From assembly GCF_003515705.1 (NCBI RefSeq), contig NZ_QWEH01000004.1:186001-250000 (forward strand): a stretch of DNA of 64,000 nucleotides, written 5' to 3'. Positions within the stretch are counted from its first letter, which is position 1. Every line of letters begins with the position of its first letter. A model generated the notes under the pieces. It worked only from the letters and a program-made list of their open reading frames with translations, did not search any database and had not been told where the DNA came from. Source of the DNA: Oceanobacillus profundus (GTDB lineage Bacteria; Bacillota; Bacilli; Bacillales; Amphibacillaceae). Positions 1 through 9,853 of the stretch are shown piece by piece. The translations under genes and the position numbers were made by a program.

Positions 1-25
1 AGTATGTTAAGGAGGTACACAACGA

Positions 26-955
26 ATGCGGAAAATTATCGTTGGGTCAAGAAAAAGTAATTTAGCTTTAACACAGACAAAATGGGTGATTGATCAGTTG
101 AAGGCAGCTGGTGTTAAAAATGAATTTGAAATCAAGGAAATTGTTACAAAAGGTGATCGAATTTTGGATGTAACATTATCCAAAGTAGGTGGAAAGGGTC
201 TTTTTGTCAAAGAGATTGAGCAAGCTATGTATGATAAAGAAATTGATTTAGCAGTACATAGCATGAAGGACATGCCATCAGAGTTACCGGAAGGCTTAAT
301 GATTTCATCAATCCCGATAAGAGAAGATCATCGAGATGCTTTTATTTCTAAAAACAATGTGAAGCTAACTGATCTACCAAAAGGCGCCATAATAGGTACA
401 AGTAGCTTACGTCGCTCAGCCCAAATTCTTGCAGAGCGTCCAGATATTTCGATCAAGTGGATCCGCGGAAATATTGAAACGAGACTTCGCAAACTGAACG
501 AAGAAGACTATGACGCGATTATTCTTGCTGTATCTGGATTGAAACGTGTTGGTTTAAGTGAAGAGTTGATTACAGAATACCTTGATCCGGAAATCGTTGT
601 TCCAGCTGTTGGACAAGGGGCGCTCGCAATTGAAAGTCGAGCAGATGACGAAGAGATTCAGGGAATCCTGCAAGCTATTAATGATGATTTGACAACGAGA
701 ACGGTTACTGCTGAACGAACGTTTCTACATTTACTCGAGGGTGGCTGTCAAGTGCCTATTGGAGGCTATGCCTACCTGGAAGAAGATGAAGTCATATTAA
801 CAGCACTCGTAGGAACACCAGACGGTAAAACGATTTTAAAAGAAACGGTGCGAGGAACAGATCCGAAAGCTGTTGGAAAAGAAGCTGCGGAGGCTTTAAT
901 CAGCCAGGGTGCTAAGGAAATTGTAAATCGCGTAAAAGAGGAGCTCGACAAGTAA
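26..955 (+). CDS. hemC: Hydroxymethylbilane synthase (porphobilinogen deaminase)
   Basis: Cytosolic haem-pathway enzyme that joins four porphobilinogen units into hydroxymethylbilane. The 309-residue length is normal for the family. The SSLRR segment at residues 126-130 and the [12 protein letters not shown] segment, whose Cys241 would carry the dipyrromethane cofactor, are both present. The ATG is preceded by AAGGAGG at good spacing. The stop codon overlaps the hemD start by one base, so the two are probably translationally coupled. It is the first complete gene of a hemC-hemD-hemB-hemL run; hemA and hemX would be expected just upstream of the window. Identity is seen directly in the motifs and supported by gene order. 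Confidence 0.98.
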   Translation: MRKIIVGSRKSNLALTQTKWVIDQLKAAGVKNEFEIKEIVTKGDRILDVTLSKVGGKGLFVKEIEQAMYDKEIDLAVHSMKDMPSELPEGLMISSIPIREDHRDAFISKNNVKLTDLPKGAIIGTSSLRRSAQILAERPDISIKWIRGNIETRLRKLNEEDYDAIILAVSGLKRVGLSEELITEYLDPEIVVPAVGQGALAIESRADDEEIQGILQAINDDLTTRTVTAERTFLHLLEGGCQVPIGGYAYLEEDEVILTALVGTPDGKTILKETVRGTDPKAVGKEAAEALISQGAKEIVNRVKEELDK

Positions 956-1710
956 TGGAGCAAACCTTACATGAAAGCAAAATTCTAATAACGAGAGAAG
1001 CAAGCCAAGCAAAAGAATTCTCGAAAAAGGTACGAGAGCTTGGTGGTATACCGATTGAGGTTCCTTTGCTTGCGATTTCATGTAAAGATACAGAAGCATC
1101 CCAGCACATCTTTTCCAAAATGGGTGAATTCAAGTGGATTTTTTTTACAAGTGCAAATGGGGTCCATTGTTTTTTTACCCTTGCGAAGAAATATAATATG
1201 AAACAGCTTCAAGGGCAACGATTAGCTGCTGTTGGTCATAAGACAGATTTAGCACTTAAAAAATATGGCTATCAAGCGGAGTTTATTCCGACAACATATC
1301 ATGCTGAGGCAATGGCAGAGGAGTTTCTGCAGCAGTTCCCTAAGGCGGGGAAAATTTTGCTGGTTCGAGGGAATCTTTCGCGTGATACGCTTCCAGTGGA
1401 ATTTACAAAGCACAACGTGCCACATGTTTTGTTGGAGGTTTATGAAACAGGATATAATTATGCAATGAAAGGTCGATTAAACGAACTGTTAACGGAAGAC
1501 TTGATCGATTTTATTACTTTTACAAGTCCTTCAACAGTTGAGGCGTTTGTCAAAATGGTTGATACGATTCCAAAGAAAAACTATATTTGTATTGGAACAA
1601 CAACCGAGCAACGTGCGACTGAACTCGGAATCCAATCTATCACACCGCCTGAGGAATTTACAATTGAAGCGATGCTGAAAACGATATGTAACTACATAAA
1701 GAAAGGATAG
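955..1710 (+). CDS. hemD: Uroporphyrinogen-III synthase
   Basis: Closes hydroxymethylbilane to uroporphyrinogen III with inversion of ring D. At 251 residues it has the usual two-lobed family length. HemD is poorly conserved, but ILITREASQAKEFSKKV near the N-terminus, FTSANGV near residue 63 and FTSPSTVEAF near residue 183 are typical. The ATG shares one base with the hemC stop, and hemB follows 6 bases downstream, so position in the hem operon is strong support. No catalytic motif is conserved enough to cite; the call rests on overall pattern and context. Confidence 0.95.
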   Translation: MEQTLHESKILITREASQAKEFSKKVRELGGIPIEVPLLAISCKDTEASQHIFSKMGEFKWIFFTSANGVHCFFTLAKKYNMKQLQGQRLAAVGHKTDLALKKYGYQAEFIPTTYHAEAMAEEFLQQFPKAGKILLVRGNLSRDTLPVEFTKHNVPHVLLEVYETGYNYAMKGRLNELLTEDLIDFITFTSPSTVEAFVKMVDTIPKKNYICIGTTTEQRATELGIQSITPPEEFTIEAMLKTICNYIKKG

Positions 1711-1716
1711 ATTACG

Positions 1717-2703
1717 ATGTCACAATCAATCAATTTTAAACGTCATAGACGGTTACGCTCTTCAAATGCGATGCGTTCGATGGTGCGCGAACACCATCTG
1801 AGAACAGAGGATTTTATTTACCCGATTTTTGTTATTGAAGGTGAAAATATTAAGAGCGAAGTTCCTTCCATGCCTGGAGTTTATCAGCTTTCTTTTGATT
1901 TGCTGCTTGATGAGGTAAAAGAAGTTTTTGAACTCGGTATACGTTCAGTAATTTTCTTTGGCGTAGTATCAGAGAAGGATGAGATAGGAACGGGAGCTTT
2001 TGCTGAAGATGGTATCATTCAACAGGCAACAAGACTAGTTAAAAAGGAATTTCCAGAATTGCTTGTTGTTGCAGATACATGTCTTTGTGAATATACTTCA
2101 CATGGTCATTGTGGCGTTATCCATAATCATGACGTCGACAACGATGAATCCTTGCAGCTTTTAGCAAAAACAGCTGTCTCACAGGCAGAAGCGGGAGCCG
2201 ATATTATCGCACCTTCTAATATGATGGATGGATTTGTAGCTGTTATTCGACAGGCGCTTGATGAAGCGGGTTATTCACACATTCCGATTATGTCCTATGC
2301 TGTCAAATATGCTTCAGCTTACTATGGTCCTTTCCGTGATGCGGCAGACAGCACACCACAATTTGGTGATCGAAAAACATATCAAATGGATCCAGCAAAT
2401 CGACTGGAAGCCCTTCGAGAAGCGGAATCAGATGTCGCGGAAGGTGCGGATTTCTTAATTGTAAAACCAGCTATGTCATACCTGGATATTGTGCGCGAAG
2501 TACGTGACAATTTTAATTTGCCAGTAGTTGCTTACAATGTCAGTGGTGAATATTCCATGGTCAAAGCTGCAGCTCAGAATGGCTGGATTGATGAGAAAGC
2601 ATTAGTAATGGAGAAGCTAACATCCATGAAGCGTGCCGGAGCAGATTTAATTATTACCTATTTTGCAAAAGATGTTGCGAAATGGCTTAAAGAAGATAAC
2701 TAG
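1717..2703 (+). CDS. hemB: Porphobilinogen synthase (5-aminolevulinate dehydratase)
   Basis: Condenses two 5-aminolevulinate molecules to porphobilinogen. At 328 residues it is full length. The cysteine-rich metal site [14 protein letters not shown] (Cys122, Cys124, Cys132) marks the zinc-dependent class rather than the magnesium class with aspartates. Two Schiff-base lysines are visible, Lys197 in SYAVKYAS and Lys250 in [10 protein letters not shown]. The gene lies 6 bases after hemD and 15 before hemL, within the haem operon. No oddities. Confidence 0.98.
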   Translation: MSQSINFKRHRRLRSSNAMRSMVREHHLRTEDFIYPIFVIEGENIKSEVPSMPGVYQLSFDLLLDEVKEVFELGIRSVIFFGVVSEKDEIGTGAFAEDGIIQQATRLVKKEFPELLVVADTCLCEYTSHGHCGVIHNHDVDNDESLQLLAKTAVSQAEAGADIIAPSNMMDGFVAVIRQALDEAGYSHIPIMSYAVKYASAYYGPFRDAADSTPQFGDRKTYQMDPANRLEALREAESDVAEGADFLIVKPAMSYLDIVREVRDNFNLPVVAYNVSGEYSMVKAAAQNGWIDEKALVMEKLTSMKRAGADLIITYFAKDVAKWLKEDN

Positions 2704-2718
2704 AGGAGGCGGACTAAA

Positions 2719-4008
2719 GTGGTAAGATATAATCAATCTGTAGATGCGTACAAAGAAGCAGTTGATCTAATGCCGGGCGGGGTGAACTCTCCTGTACGTG
2801 CATTTAAGTCTGTTGGCATGTCACCAGTATTCATGGAGTCTGGTAAAGGATCTAAGATTTATGACATTGATGGCAATGAATATATTGATTATGTGTTAAG
2901 CTGGGGGCCATTAATTTTAGGCCATGCTCCCGACCATGTTGTAACAAAGCTAAAGGAAGTCGCTGAAAAAGGGACAAGCTTTGGTGCACCGACGCTGCTT
3001 GAAAACAAGCTAGCGAAATTAGTGATTGATCGTGTTCCTTCAATTGAAATGGTTCGAATGGTAAACTCAGGAACGGAAGCAACGATGAGTGCGATTCGTC
3101 TTGCTAGAGGGTATACCGGCAGAAATATTATTCTTAAATTTGAAGGGAACTACCATGGGCATGGAGATTCGTTATTAATTAAAGCTGGCTCAGGTGTTGC
3201 AACACTTGGATTACCAGATAGCCCGGGAGTTCCAGCGTCCATTGCTCAGAATACGATTACGGTTCCATATAACGATGTAGAAAGTGTTAAACTTGCCTTT
3301 GAAAAGTACGGGAAAGATATTGCAGCAGTTATCGTTGAACCAGTATCAGGGAATATGGGTGTTGTACCACCTAAAAATGATTTTCTGCAAAACTTGCGAC
3401 AAATCACAGAGCAAAATGGTACACTCCTTATTTTTGATGAAGTCATGACTGGATTCCGTGTTGGTTACCACTGTGCACAAGGACACTTTCATGTTACGCC
3501 AGACCTGACTTGTCTTGGTAAGGTTATTGGTGGGGGATTACCTGTTGGAGCTTATGGTGGTAAACGCGAAATTATGGAAAGCGTTGCTCCTGCAGGTTCC
3601 ATTTACCAAGCAGGAACCTTGTCAGGAAATCCACTTGCAATGACAGCAGGTTATGAAACCTTATCTGCATTGACAGAGGAATCATATGAGGAAATAAGCA
3701 AGAAAATAGATCGACTTGTAGAAGGATTCAAGCAAGCTGCGGCGGAATATGATATTCCTTTACATGTTAATCGAGCAGGTTCAATGTTTGGTGTGTTTTT
3801 TACAAATAAAGAAGTCATCAACTTTGAAACAGCTCAGCAATCAAACTTGGATTACTTTGCCCAATATTATCGTGCCATGATGGAAGAGGGAATTTTCCTG
3901 CCGCCATCGCAATTTGAAGGATTATTCCTATCAACTGCGCATACCGATGAAGATATTGAAAAAACAATCCAAGCAATCCGAACAGCTTTTTCTAAAATTG
4001 AAAAGTAA
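2719..4008 (+). CDS. hemL: Glutamate-1-semialdehyde 2,1-aminomutase
   Basis: PLP-dependent enzyme that converts glutamate-1-semialdehyde to 5-aminolevulinate in the C5 pathway. The 429-residue protein has the class-III aminotransferase layout: the [11 protein letters not shown]-terminal signature, [11 protein letters not shown] near residue 115, the cofactor-contacting [11 protein letters not shown] (Asp240) and the PLP lysine Lys268 in [11 protein letters not shown]. It starts at GTG behind GAGGAGG. It ends the haem operon; a strong hairpin follows about 70 bases later. The paralogue gsaB is possible by sequence family, but the operon context favours hemL. Confidence 0.97.
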   Translation: MVRYNQSVDAYKEAVDLMPGGVNSPVRAFKSVGMSPVFMESGKGSKIYDIDGNEYIDYVLSWGPLILGHAPDHVVTKLKEVAEKGTSFGAPTLLENKLAKLVIDRVPSIEMVRMVNSGTEATMSAIRLARGYTGRNIILKFEGNYHGHGDSLLIKAGSGVATLGLPDSPGVPASIAQNTITVPYNDVESVKLAFEKYGKDIAAVIVEPVSGNMGVVPPKNDFLQNLRQITEQNGTLLIFDEVMTGFRVGYHCAQGHFHVTPDLTCLGKVIGGGLPVGAYGGKREIMESVAPAGSIYQAGTLSGNPLAMTAGYETLSALTEESYEEISKKIDRLVEGFKQAAAEYDIPLHVNRAGSMFGVFFTNKEVINFETAQQSNLDYFAQYYRAMMEEGIFLPPSQFEGLFLSTAHTDEDIEKTIQAIRTAFSKIEK

Positions 4009-4078
4009 AAACTCAATCGTGAAAACTCCGGGCTAGTGACATGCGGACTGGACGTGGCGTTCACATTGAGAAAAAATA

Positions 4079-4137
4079 AGCCATTCCAATGGGGACATCC
4101 TTATATTAGGATTGTTCCAGATTGGAATGGCTTTTTT
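4079..4137 (+). terminator. Rho-independent terminator of the hem operon
   Basis: A perfect 12-base inverted repeat (4079-4090 with 4121-4132) ends in six T residues. The 30-base spacer has further partial complementarity (GGACATCC/GGATTGTTCC), giving a long imperfect stem. The rest of the 300-base gap between hemL and spoVID shows no gene; an 85-codon reading frame there reads through this hairpin and has no family resemblance. Confidence 0.85.
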
Positions 4138-4309
4138 CATGCATATCTCTGTAGGTGGATTCATATAGATTATAAAGACATATCGGCATATTGGTTATAT
4201 GTTGGCAGAAAAGAAAGTATAAAACTTTCCTTTTTGCAAAAGTGCAGGCGAAGGCGTTCGCTCAAGGATATTAACGAATGCCAAGTTTTTTAAAGAGGAG
4301 GGAATTCAT

Positions 4310-5455
4310 TTGGCAGGCGATTCCAAAGCATTCACTTTTGATCTAGAGGAATCACTCTATTTTGAAAAGGGACAGGAAGTTGCGGAGTTAAGAGGAATAG
4401 CATTAGAACCTGAAATATCTATCCAGCCCTATGAGGAATATATTTCGATTCGCGGGAATATTGAGCTTCAAGGAGAATACGAAAAAGTAGAGTCTGAGCA
4501 AGATGATCGCTCACTGGATTTTGAAGACTTTCAAGCGAAACGTTATGTAGAAAAGGTAATAGATGAGGAAGGATTAGCTGCATTTTCTCATCGGTTTCCG
4601 GTAGAAATTTCTGTCCCGCCTTATCGTGTAGCAGACTTGAATGAGGTTACGGTACATGTAGATTCTTTTGATTATGAAATACCAGAACCAAGTCACTTAA
4701 AGTTGTACGCAACCATTGAAATACACGGGATTAATAGTGAAGTAGAGCACCAGCGTCAAGAAACGAAGGAAGTTAAGGATACAGAAGAAAAAGAAGTAGA
4801 TACAGTGGTGGAGGGTAATTCTGTCTCTGAATTAGACTCATTCGAATTTGAATTAAGAAAACCACAAGAAGAGGAACTAGCTCTTACCGATTTATCGGAG
4901 ACAGAGCTTGATGCAGGACCATTAGATGAACAAAAAACTGTTGAAAAAGAAGAAATACAAACAAGAGAAGAGAAGGATTTCGTTCAAGTAGAAGAAACAG
5001 AGGAAGCAGCAGAAACAGTGGAGAATACCGGGGACATTAGGTCAGAAGAAGCGGAACAAGAAGATCATGATCCAGATCGATGGAAAAAGAAATCACAAAC
5101 ATTAGCAGAATTTTTCAAACAATTGTCAGATGAAGAGGCAGAGACAACGGATATAGAAGCAGAAGAGACAGAAGAGTTGGTCACTGAAGAGGATATTGTT
5201 GCAGCTGAAGTAAATGAAACAGATAATTATGAAGAGCGTGTTCCAGAAGATGCAAGTTTATTATCGGATATTTTTAGAGAAGCAAAAGAAGAGCAGTTTA
5301 CGAAAATGAGACTTTGTATTGTACAAAATCAAGACACAATAGAAACAATTGCTGAACGATTTTCCGTAAGCCCACTCCAATTGATAAAACAAAACCAGCT
5401 TGAGGATGACTTTGAGGTCCATGAGGGACAGTTGTTGTATATACCTGTCAATTAA
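4310..5455 (+). CDS. spoVID: Stage VI sporulation protein D, coat morphogenesis
   Basis: Spore-coat morphogenetic protein needed for the coat to encase the forespore; in B. subtilis it binds SafA and SpoIVA. The 381-residue product has a conserved N-terminal region (about residues 1-130, with FDLEESLYFEKGQEV), a long glutamate-rich low-complexity middle (about 140-320) and a C-terminal LysM-like segment (about 333-381, VQNQDTIETIAERFSVSPL). It is shorter than B. subtilis SpoVID, mainly in the acidic linker. It starts at TTG behind GAGGAGGG. Its usual neighbours hemL and ysxE flank it. Expression in the mother cell is expected but no sigma-E promoter was confidently seen. Confidence 0.92.
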   Translation: MAGDSKAFTFDLEESLYFEKGQEVAELRGIALEPEISIQPYEEYISIRGNIELQGEYEKVESEQDDRSLDFEDFQAKRYVEKVIDEEGLAAFSHRFPVEISVPPYRVADLNEVTVHVDSFDYEIPEPSHLKLYATIEIHGINSEVEHQRQETKEVKDTEEKEVDTVVEGNSVSELDSFEFELRKPQEEELALTDLSETELDAGPLDEQKTVEKEEIQTREEKDFVQVEETEEAAETVENTGDIRSEEAEQEDHDPDRWKKKSQTLAEFFKQLSDEEAETTDIEAEETEELVTEEDIVAAEVNETDNYEERVPEDASLLSDIFREAKEEQFTKMRLCIVQNQDTIETIAERFSVSPLQLIKQNQLEDDFEVHEGQLLYIPVN

Positions 5456-5465
5456 TAATCGAAAA

Positions 5466-5496
5466 TGCCCCCTGACACTTACGAAACAAGGGGGTA
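5466..5496 (+). terminator. Possible hairpin between spoVID and ysxE
   Basis: TGCCCCCT and AGGGGGTA can pair as an 8-base stem with one G-U pair. No clear T-run follows, so this may be a processing or attenuation hairpin rather than a terminator. Confidence 0.35.
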
Positions 5497-5519
5497 TCTC
5501 CTTTAGTAGGTGGTGATAA

Positions 5520-6527
5520 ATGATGGAAGTAGTGAAAGACATACTGCAGGCTTATCGAATCTTTCCAACTGAAATCGAAAAGGTTACCGATCGTCTCTAT
5601 CACATTAAAGACAGTCGTCGTGACTATGCCTTAAAGAAAAGTACATTAAAGCAAGAGGATATTGCTGCATGGGAACATGTTTATTATGTAGCAAATGAGA
5701 AAAATCTGTCAGAAATTGTGCCCGTTTATCTAACAAAAGATGGCAAGCTATATGAAGATGTAGATGGTTTCGTTTACTACCTTAGCCCTTGGCTGCTTTT
5801 TGCGCCTCGTTCAAGCAGTGAAACATCGATTGAGCGAACGATGGGACTATTAGCACATATCCATGACAGAACTCAGCAAAGTCAACGGATTTCAAAATCC
5901 AGCTTAAATAAAAACTTTCATACATACCAAACGTTCTGTGAGCAGCTTCCAAATGAATTATATTCCTATGTGCTTCGCTTTGAACAACAAGCCTACATGT
6001 CTCCGTTTGAATTGCAGGTTTGCACGCATTATCGAGATATAGAAACTGCATTAAACCGGATAAATGGAGAGGTAAGTGAATTTCTTGATCAGTCAGAAGA
6101 AGAAATAACATGGAATCTTTCCCTTTGCCATGGAAATCTCGCGCTTGATCATGTTTTGAACAACCATATTATTAATTGGGAGCAAGCGCGTTATGATCAT
6201 GTCGCAGTGGATTTAACAAACTACTTCCATCAGTTAACCGGTGAATACGATCAACCAAATGAGTTAATAATGGAAGGTTTCAAAGTATATAAACGAAAGT
6301 ATGATCTTGAAATGTTTGATATGAAATTACTATCCATTTATTTACTTAATCCAGCTGATTATATGACGATCATCCGAGATTATGTGAAAAGTACAAAAGA
6401 AAAACCACTGACTTATCAAGTCAGTGCATTACAGAAACAATATCGCAAGCTTATTTTTGCATTAAAATGGACAGATTTTATAAAAGAAGAATATGAAACA
6501 ATAAATTTTGATGATCTGTCAAATTAA
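5520..6527 (+). CDS. ysxE: YsxE, CotS-family spore coat protein
   Basis: Member of the CotS/YsxE branch of the aminoglycoside-phosphotransferase-like fold, associated with the spore coat. At 335 residues it is typical in size. The catalytic-loop region reads LCHGNLALDHVL near residue 202, with Asn where active kinases have Asp, and the metal-binding region reads INWEQARYDHVAVDL, so it may be a pseudokinase. ATG codons at 5520 and 5523 both fit the AGGTGG ribosome binding site. It directly follows spoVID, as in B. subtilis, and its last 4 bases overlap the convergent small gene on the other strand. Confidence 0.9.
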   Translation: MMEVVKDILQAYRIFPTEIEKVTDRLYHIKDSRRDYALKKSTLKQEDIAAWEHVYYVANEKNLSEIVPVYLTKDGKLYEDVDGFVYYLSPWLLFAPRSSSETSIERTMGLLAHIHDRTQQSQRISKSSLNKNFHTYQTFCEQLPNELYSYVLRFEQQAYMSPFELQVCTHYRDIETALNRINGEVSEFLDQSEEEITWNLSLCHGNLALDHVLNNHIINWEQARYDHVAVDLTNYFHQLTGEYDQPNELIMEGFKVYKRKYDLEMFDMKLLSIYLLNPADYMTIIRDYVKSTKEKPLTYQVSALQKQYRKLIFALKWTDFIKEEYETINFDDLSN

Positions 6528-6712
6528 ATCCATTCCAAATAAAAAGCGATTAATAGTCCAATTAATACACCTAATAAAAGCACATCAAAAGTCGTTGGGA
6601 TTAACAACGTGCGGATTAACTGGAATATCGTGATCGGTAAAAGAATTCTCTCGAAGACAAAAAGGCATTGTCTTGCCCATGGTGGAAGTTTGTAACGATA
6701 AAATCTTGCCAC
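6524..6712 (-). CDS. Small hydrophobic membrane protein, unknown function
   Basis: A 62-residue protein starting at GTG (6712), chosen because AAAGAGGTG lies 6 bases upstream; an upstream ATG at 6742 would put that binding site inside the gene. The product has a short basic head (VARFYRYKLPPWARQ) followed by two hydrophobic segments, about residues 18-38 and 43-60, so a small two-span membrane protein is likely. It converges with ysxE, overlapping its end by 4 bases. I do not recognise the family. The clean ribosome binding site and compact placement argue that it is real. Confidence 0.6.
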   Translation of the reverse strand: MARFYRYKLPPWARQCLFVFERILLPITIFQLIRTLLIPTTFDVLLLGVLIGLLIAFYLEWI

Positions 6713-6805
6713 AGGTAGCACCTCTTTCCTTTCTAAGCACATTTACGCTCTTTTTCTATACTATGTATGAATACACCAAATTGGTGCGGATAACAATAAT
6801 AATAG

Positions 6806-6834
6806 TTGACGATACTCTAAGTAAGCTATAAAAT
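6806..6834 (+). promoter_or_regulatory. Sigma-A promoter for the valS transcript
   Basis: TTGACG at 6806 and TAAAAT at 6829 are separated by 17 bases, a good vegetative promoter just upstream of the T-box leader. Confidence 0.7.
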
Positions 6835-6854
6835 AATATATATAATTATGTGAA

Positions 6855-7121
6855 ATTATAACGTAAACGCGATGATAGGGAAGAGTACAAAATAAACGCC
6901 TTTAGAGAGGGAAATCATGAGCTGAAAATTTCCTAGGTAGATTGTTTTGGAAGGTCGCCCTTGATGCAGTTTCTTTGAAATTAAAATTTAAAGTAGAAGA
7001 AGCCGGTATTGACCGTTATCAATCAATGAAGTGTACAAACAATTTTGGTTTGTAAACAAAGGTGGTACCACGGAATCTAACCCTTTTCGTCCTTTATTTT
7101 TAAGGATGAAAAGGGTTTTTT
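6855..7121 (+). promoter_or_regulatory. T-box riboswitch for valS (specifier GUC, valine)
   Basis: tRNA-sensing leader. A loop-E half AGTA (6884-6887) and stem CAAAAT (6888-6893) face GTTTTG (6944-6949) and GAA (6950-6952). One base later comes GTC (6954-6956), a valine codon in the specifier position. The antiterminator bulge region GGTGGTACCACGG (7061-7073) presents TGGT, matching an A73 discriminator as in tRNA-Val. A terminator follows (7079-7121, AACCCTTTTCGTCCTT against AAGGATGAAAAGGGTT, then T-run). The T-box core has ACCACGG where ACCGCGG is usual. Uncharged tRNA-Val would favour readthrough into valS. Confidence 0.9.
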
Positions 7122-7157
7122 GATTTTTAGTGACTGTTAAAAATAGGAGGTAAAGCA

Positions 7158-9803
7158 ATGAGCACAAATGAACAAACGTCCCTTCCGTCGAAATACAATC
7201 CGGAGGAAGTGGAAAAAGGTCGTTATCAATTTTGGTTAGAAGGGAAATATTTTGAAGCTACTGGTGATCCAGATAAGGAGCCATTCTCGATTGTTATTCC
7301 GCCACCAAACGTTACAGGTAAGCTGCATTTAGGTCATGCATGGGATACAACAATGCAGGATACTATTTCTCGCATGAAGCGTATGCAGGGCTATGATGTA
7401 TTATGGTTACCCGGTATGGACCATGCTGGAATCGCAACACAGGCGAAGGTAGAAGCGAAATTAAAGGAGCAAGGAACAAATCGTTATGAATTAGGACGTG
7501 AGAAATTCCTGGAAAAATCTTGGGAGTGGAAAGAAGAATATGCAGACTTTATCCGTTCTCAATGGGAAAAGCTAGGTCTAGGACTGGACTATTCACGTGA
7601 GCGTTTTACGCTGGATGAAGGTTTGTCTGATGCGGTAAAGGAAGTATTCATTAAACTATATGAAAAGGGTCTTATTTATCGTGGAGAATACATTATTAAC
7701 TGGGATCCGCAAACAAAAACTGCCCTATCCGATATTGAAGTAATTTATGAAGAGGTCCAAGGTAAGTTTTATCATATGCGTTATCCAATTAAAGATAGTG
7801 ATGAAACAATTGAAATTGCGACAACACGTCCAGAAACAATGCTTGGTGACACCGCAGTTGCTGTACATCCGAAAGATGAGCGTTATAAGCATTTAATCGG
7901 CAAAAAAGTAGTGTTGCCAATAGTTGGTCGTGAAATTGAAATTGTTGCAGACGATTATGTAGATATGGAATTTGGCTCAGGAGCGGTTAAAATTACACCG
8001 GCCCATGACCCGAATGACTTTGAAATTGGTAACCGTCATAATCTAGAACGCGTTCTCGTTATGCATGAAGATGGCTCCATGAATGAGAACGCCGGTAAAT
8101 ATCAAGGGTTGGATCGTTTTGAATGCCGTAAGCAAATAGTGAAAGATTTGCAGGAACAGGGCGTTCTATTTGAAATTGAGGACCATATCCATCAAGTTGG
8201 ACACTCGGAGCGCAGTGGTGCAGTTGTTGAGCCATACTTGTCAACACAATGGTTCGTTAAAATGGAACCATTGGCTAAAGAGGCGCTGGATTTACAACAT
8301 GAAGAAGGTAAAGTTAATTTTGTACCAGAACGCTTTGAGCGTACGTACTTTAACTGGATGGAAAATATCCGTGATTGGTGTATTTCTCGTCAGCTTTGGT
8401 GGGGACATCGCATTCCAGCTTGGTACCATAAAGAAACAAAAGAAATATATGTTGGAAAAGAAGCACCGGCTGACATCGAAAATTGGGAGCAGGACGAAGA
8501 TGTACTGGATACATGGTTCTCCTCTGCATTATGGCCATTTTCAACGATGGGCTGGCCGAATGAAGAATCTGCAGAGTTTAAACGCTACTTCCCAACCGAT
8601 GTACTTGTAACAGGTTATGACATTATCTTTTTCTGGGTAGCGCGGATGATTTTCCAATCGAAGGAATTTACTGGTGAAAAACCGTTCAAGGATGTACTTA
8701 TTCATGGATTAATCCGCGATGCAGAAGGTCGGAAAATGAGTAAGTCACTAGGAAATGGTGTTGACCCGATGGATGTTATTGAGAAATATGGTGCCGATTC
8801 ATTACGTTATTTCTTGTTAACTGGATCAACACCTGGTCAAGATTTACGCTTCCATTGGGAAAAAGTGGAGTCAACGTGGAACTTTGCGAATAAAGTATGG
8901 AATGCATCTCGCTTCTCCTTAATGAACATGGAAGGCTTCACCTATGAAGATATTGATTTAACTGGAGAGCTAACACTAGCAGATAAATGGATTTTAACGC
9001 GTTTAAATGAAACGATTGATCATGTGACGAAAAACACAGCGAAATATGAGTTTGGTGAAGCTGGTCGTCATTTATATAACTTTATTTGGGATGAGCTTTG
9101 TGATTGGTATATTGAAATGGCAAAACTTCCATTATATGGTGACGATGAAGCGAAGAAAAACACAACCAGATCTGTACTTGCACACGTTCTTGATCAGACA
9201 ATGCGGATGCTGCACCCATATATGCCATTTATTACAGAAGAAATCTGGCAGCAGCTTCCACATCAAGGGGACTCAATTACGATAGCAAATTGGCCAGTAG
9301 TTGAAGAGAAGTATCATGATGAAACAGCAGCTGCTGAAATGAAACGGCTCGTAGCAATCATAAAATCGGTTCGTAATAGCCGTGCAGAGGTAGATACACC
9401 GATGTCGAAGCAAATTCAAATGCTAATCCAAGCTGAAAATGAAGCCGTAATGCAAGAATTAGAAGGAAATCGTGGTTATTTAGAGCGTTTTTGTAACCCA
9501 AGCGAACTAACAATTTCTGTTAACCTTGATGTTCCAGAAAAAGCGATGGCTTCTGTCGTAACTGGCGCTGAAATATTCCTTCCTTTAGAAGGGCTGATTG
9601 ATTTCGATAAGGAAATTGAACGGTTAGAGAAAGAGCTTACAAAATGGACGAAAGAAGTGGAGCGGGTTCAGAAGAAGCTTTCCAATCAAGGATTCGTTAG
9701 CAAAGCACCAGCCGCAGTTGTGGAGGAAGAAAAGCAAAAAGAAGCAGATTATCTTGATAAACAAGCAAAAGTGAAAGCAAGACTTGAGGAGTTAAAGGGT
9801 TAA
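7158..9803 (+). CDS. valS: Valyl-tRNA synthetase
   Basis: Class I aminoacyl-tRNA synthetase charging tRNA-Val, with an editing domain against threonine. At 881 residues it is full length. The HIGH-type motif is in [16 protein letters not shown] near residue 50 and the KMSKS motif is in [14 protein letters not shown] near residue 530. The [19 protein letters not shown] segment near residue 274 belongs to the editing domain. The C-terminal 65 residues form the expected tRNA-binding coiled coil. ATG is preceded by AGGAGG. It sits alone behind its T-box and is followed by a bidirectional terminator. Confidence 0.99.
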   Translation: MSTNEQTSLPSKYNPEEVEKGRYQFWLEGKYFEATGDPDKEPFSIVIPPPNVTGKLHLGHAWDTTMQDTISRMKRMQGYDVLWLPGMDHAGIATQAKVEAKLKEQGTNRYELGREKFLEKSWEWKEEYADFIRSQWEKLGLGLDYSRERFTLDEGLSDAVKEVFIKLYEKGLIYRGEYIINWDPQTKTALSDIEVIYEEVQGKFYHMRYPIKDSDETIEIATTRPETMLGDTAVAVHPKDERYKHLIGKKVVLPIVGREIEIVADDYVDMEFGSGAVKITPAHDPNDFEIGNRHNLERVLVMHEDGSMNENAGKYQGLDRFECRKQIVKDLQEQGVLFEIEDHIHQVGHSERSGAVVEPYLSTQWFVKMEPLAKEALDLQHEEGKVNFVPERFERTYFNWMENIRDWCISRQLWWGHRIPAWYHKETKEIYVGKEAPADIENWEQDEDVLDTWFSSALWPFSTMGWPNEESAEFKRYFPTDVLVTGYDIIFFWVARMIFQSKEFTGEKPFKDVLIHGLIRDAEGRKMSKSLGNGVDPMDVIEKYGADSLRYFLLTGSTPGQDLRFHWEKVESTWNFANKVWNASRFSLMNMEGFTYEDIDLTGELTLADKWILTRLNETIDHVTKNTAKYEFGEAGRHLYNFIWDELCDWYIEMAKLPLYGDDEAKKNTTRSVLAHVLDQTMRMLHPYMPFITEEIWQQLPHQGDSITIANWPVVEEKYHDETAAAEMKRLVAIIKSVRNSRAEVDTPMSKQIQMLIQAENEAVMQELEGNRGYLERFCNPSELTISVNLDVPEKAMASVVTGAEIFLPLEGLIDFDKEIERLEKELTKWTKEVERVQKKLSNQGFVSKAPAAVVEEEKQKEADYLDKQAKVKARLEELKG

Positions 9804-9816
9804 ATCAAACTAATGC

Positions 9817-9853
9817 AAAAATCGGAAGTCCAATTTGAGGACTTTCGATTTTT
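9817..9853. terminator. Bidirectional terminator between valS and the ATP-grasp genes
   Basis: A 14-base stem (AAAATCGGAAGTCC with GGACTTTCGATTTT, one G-U pair) is flanked by T-runs on both strands. It separates convergent transcripts and overlaps the stop codon of the minus-strand gene. Confidence 0.85.

Noticed and set aside
4036-4293. 85-codon reading frame between hemL and spoVID
   Set aside because: It reads through the hem terminator hairpin, has no good ribosome binding site and no family resemblance.
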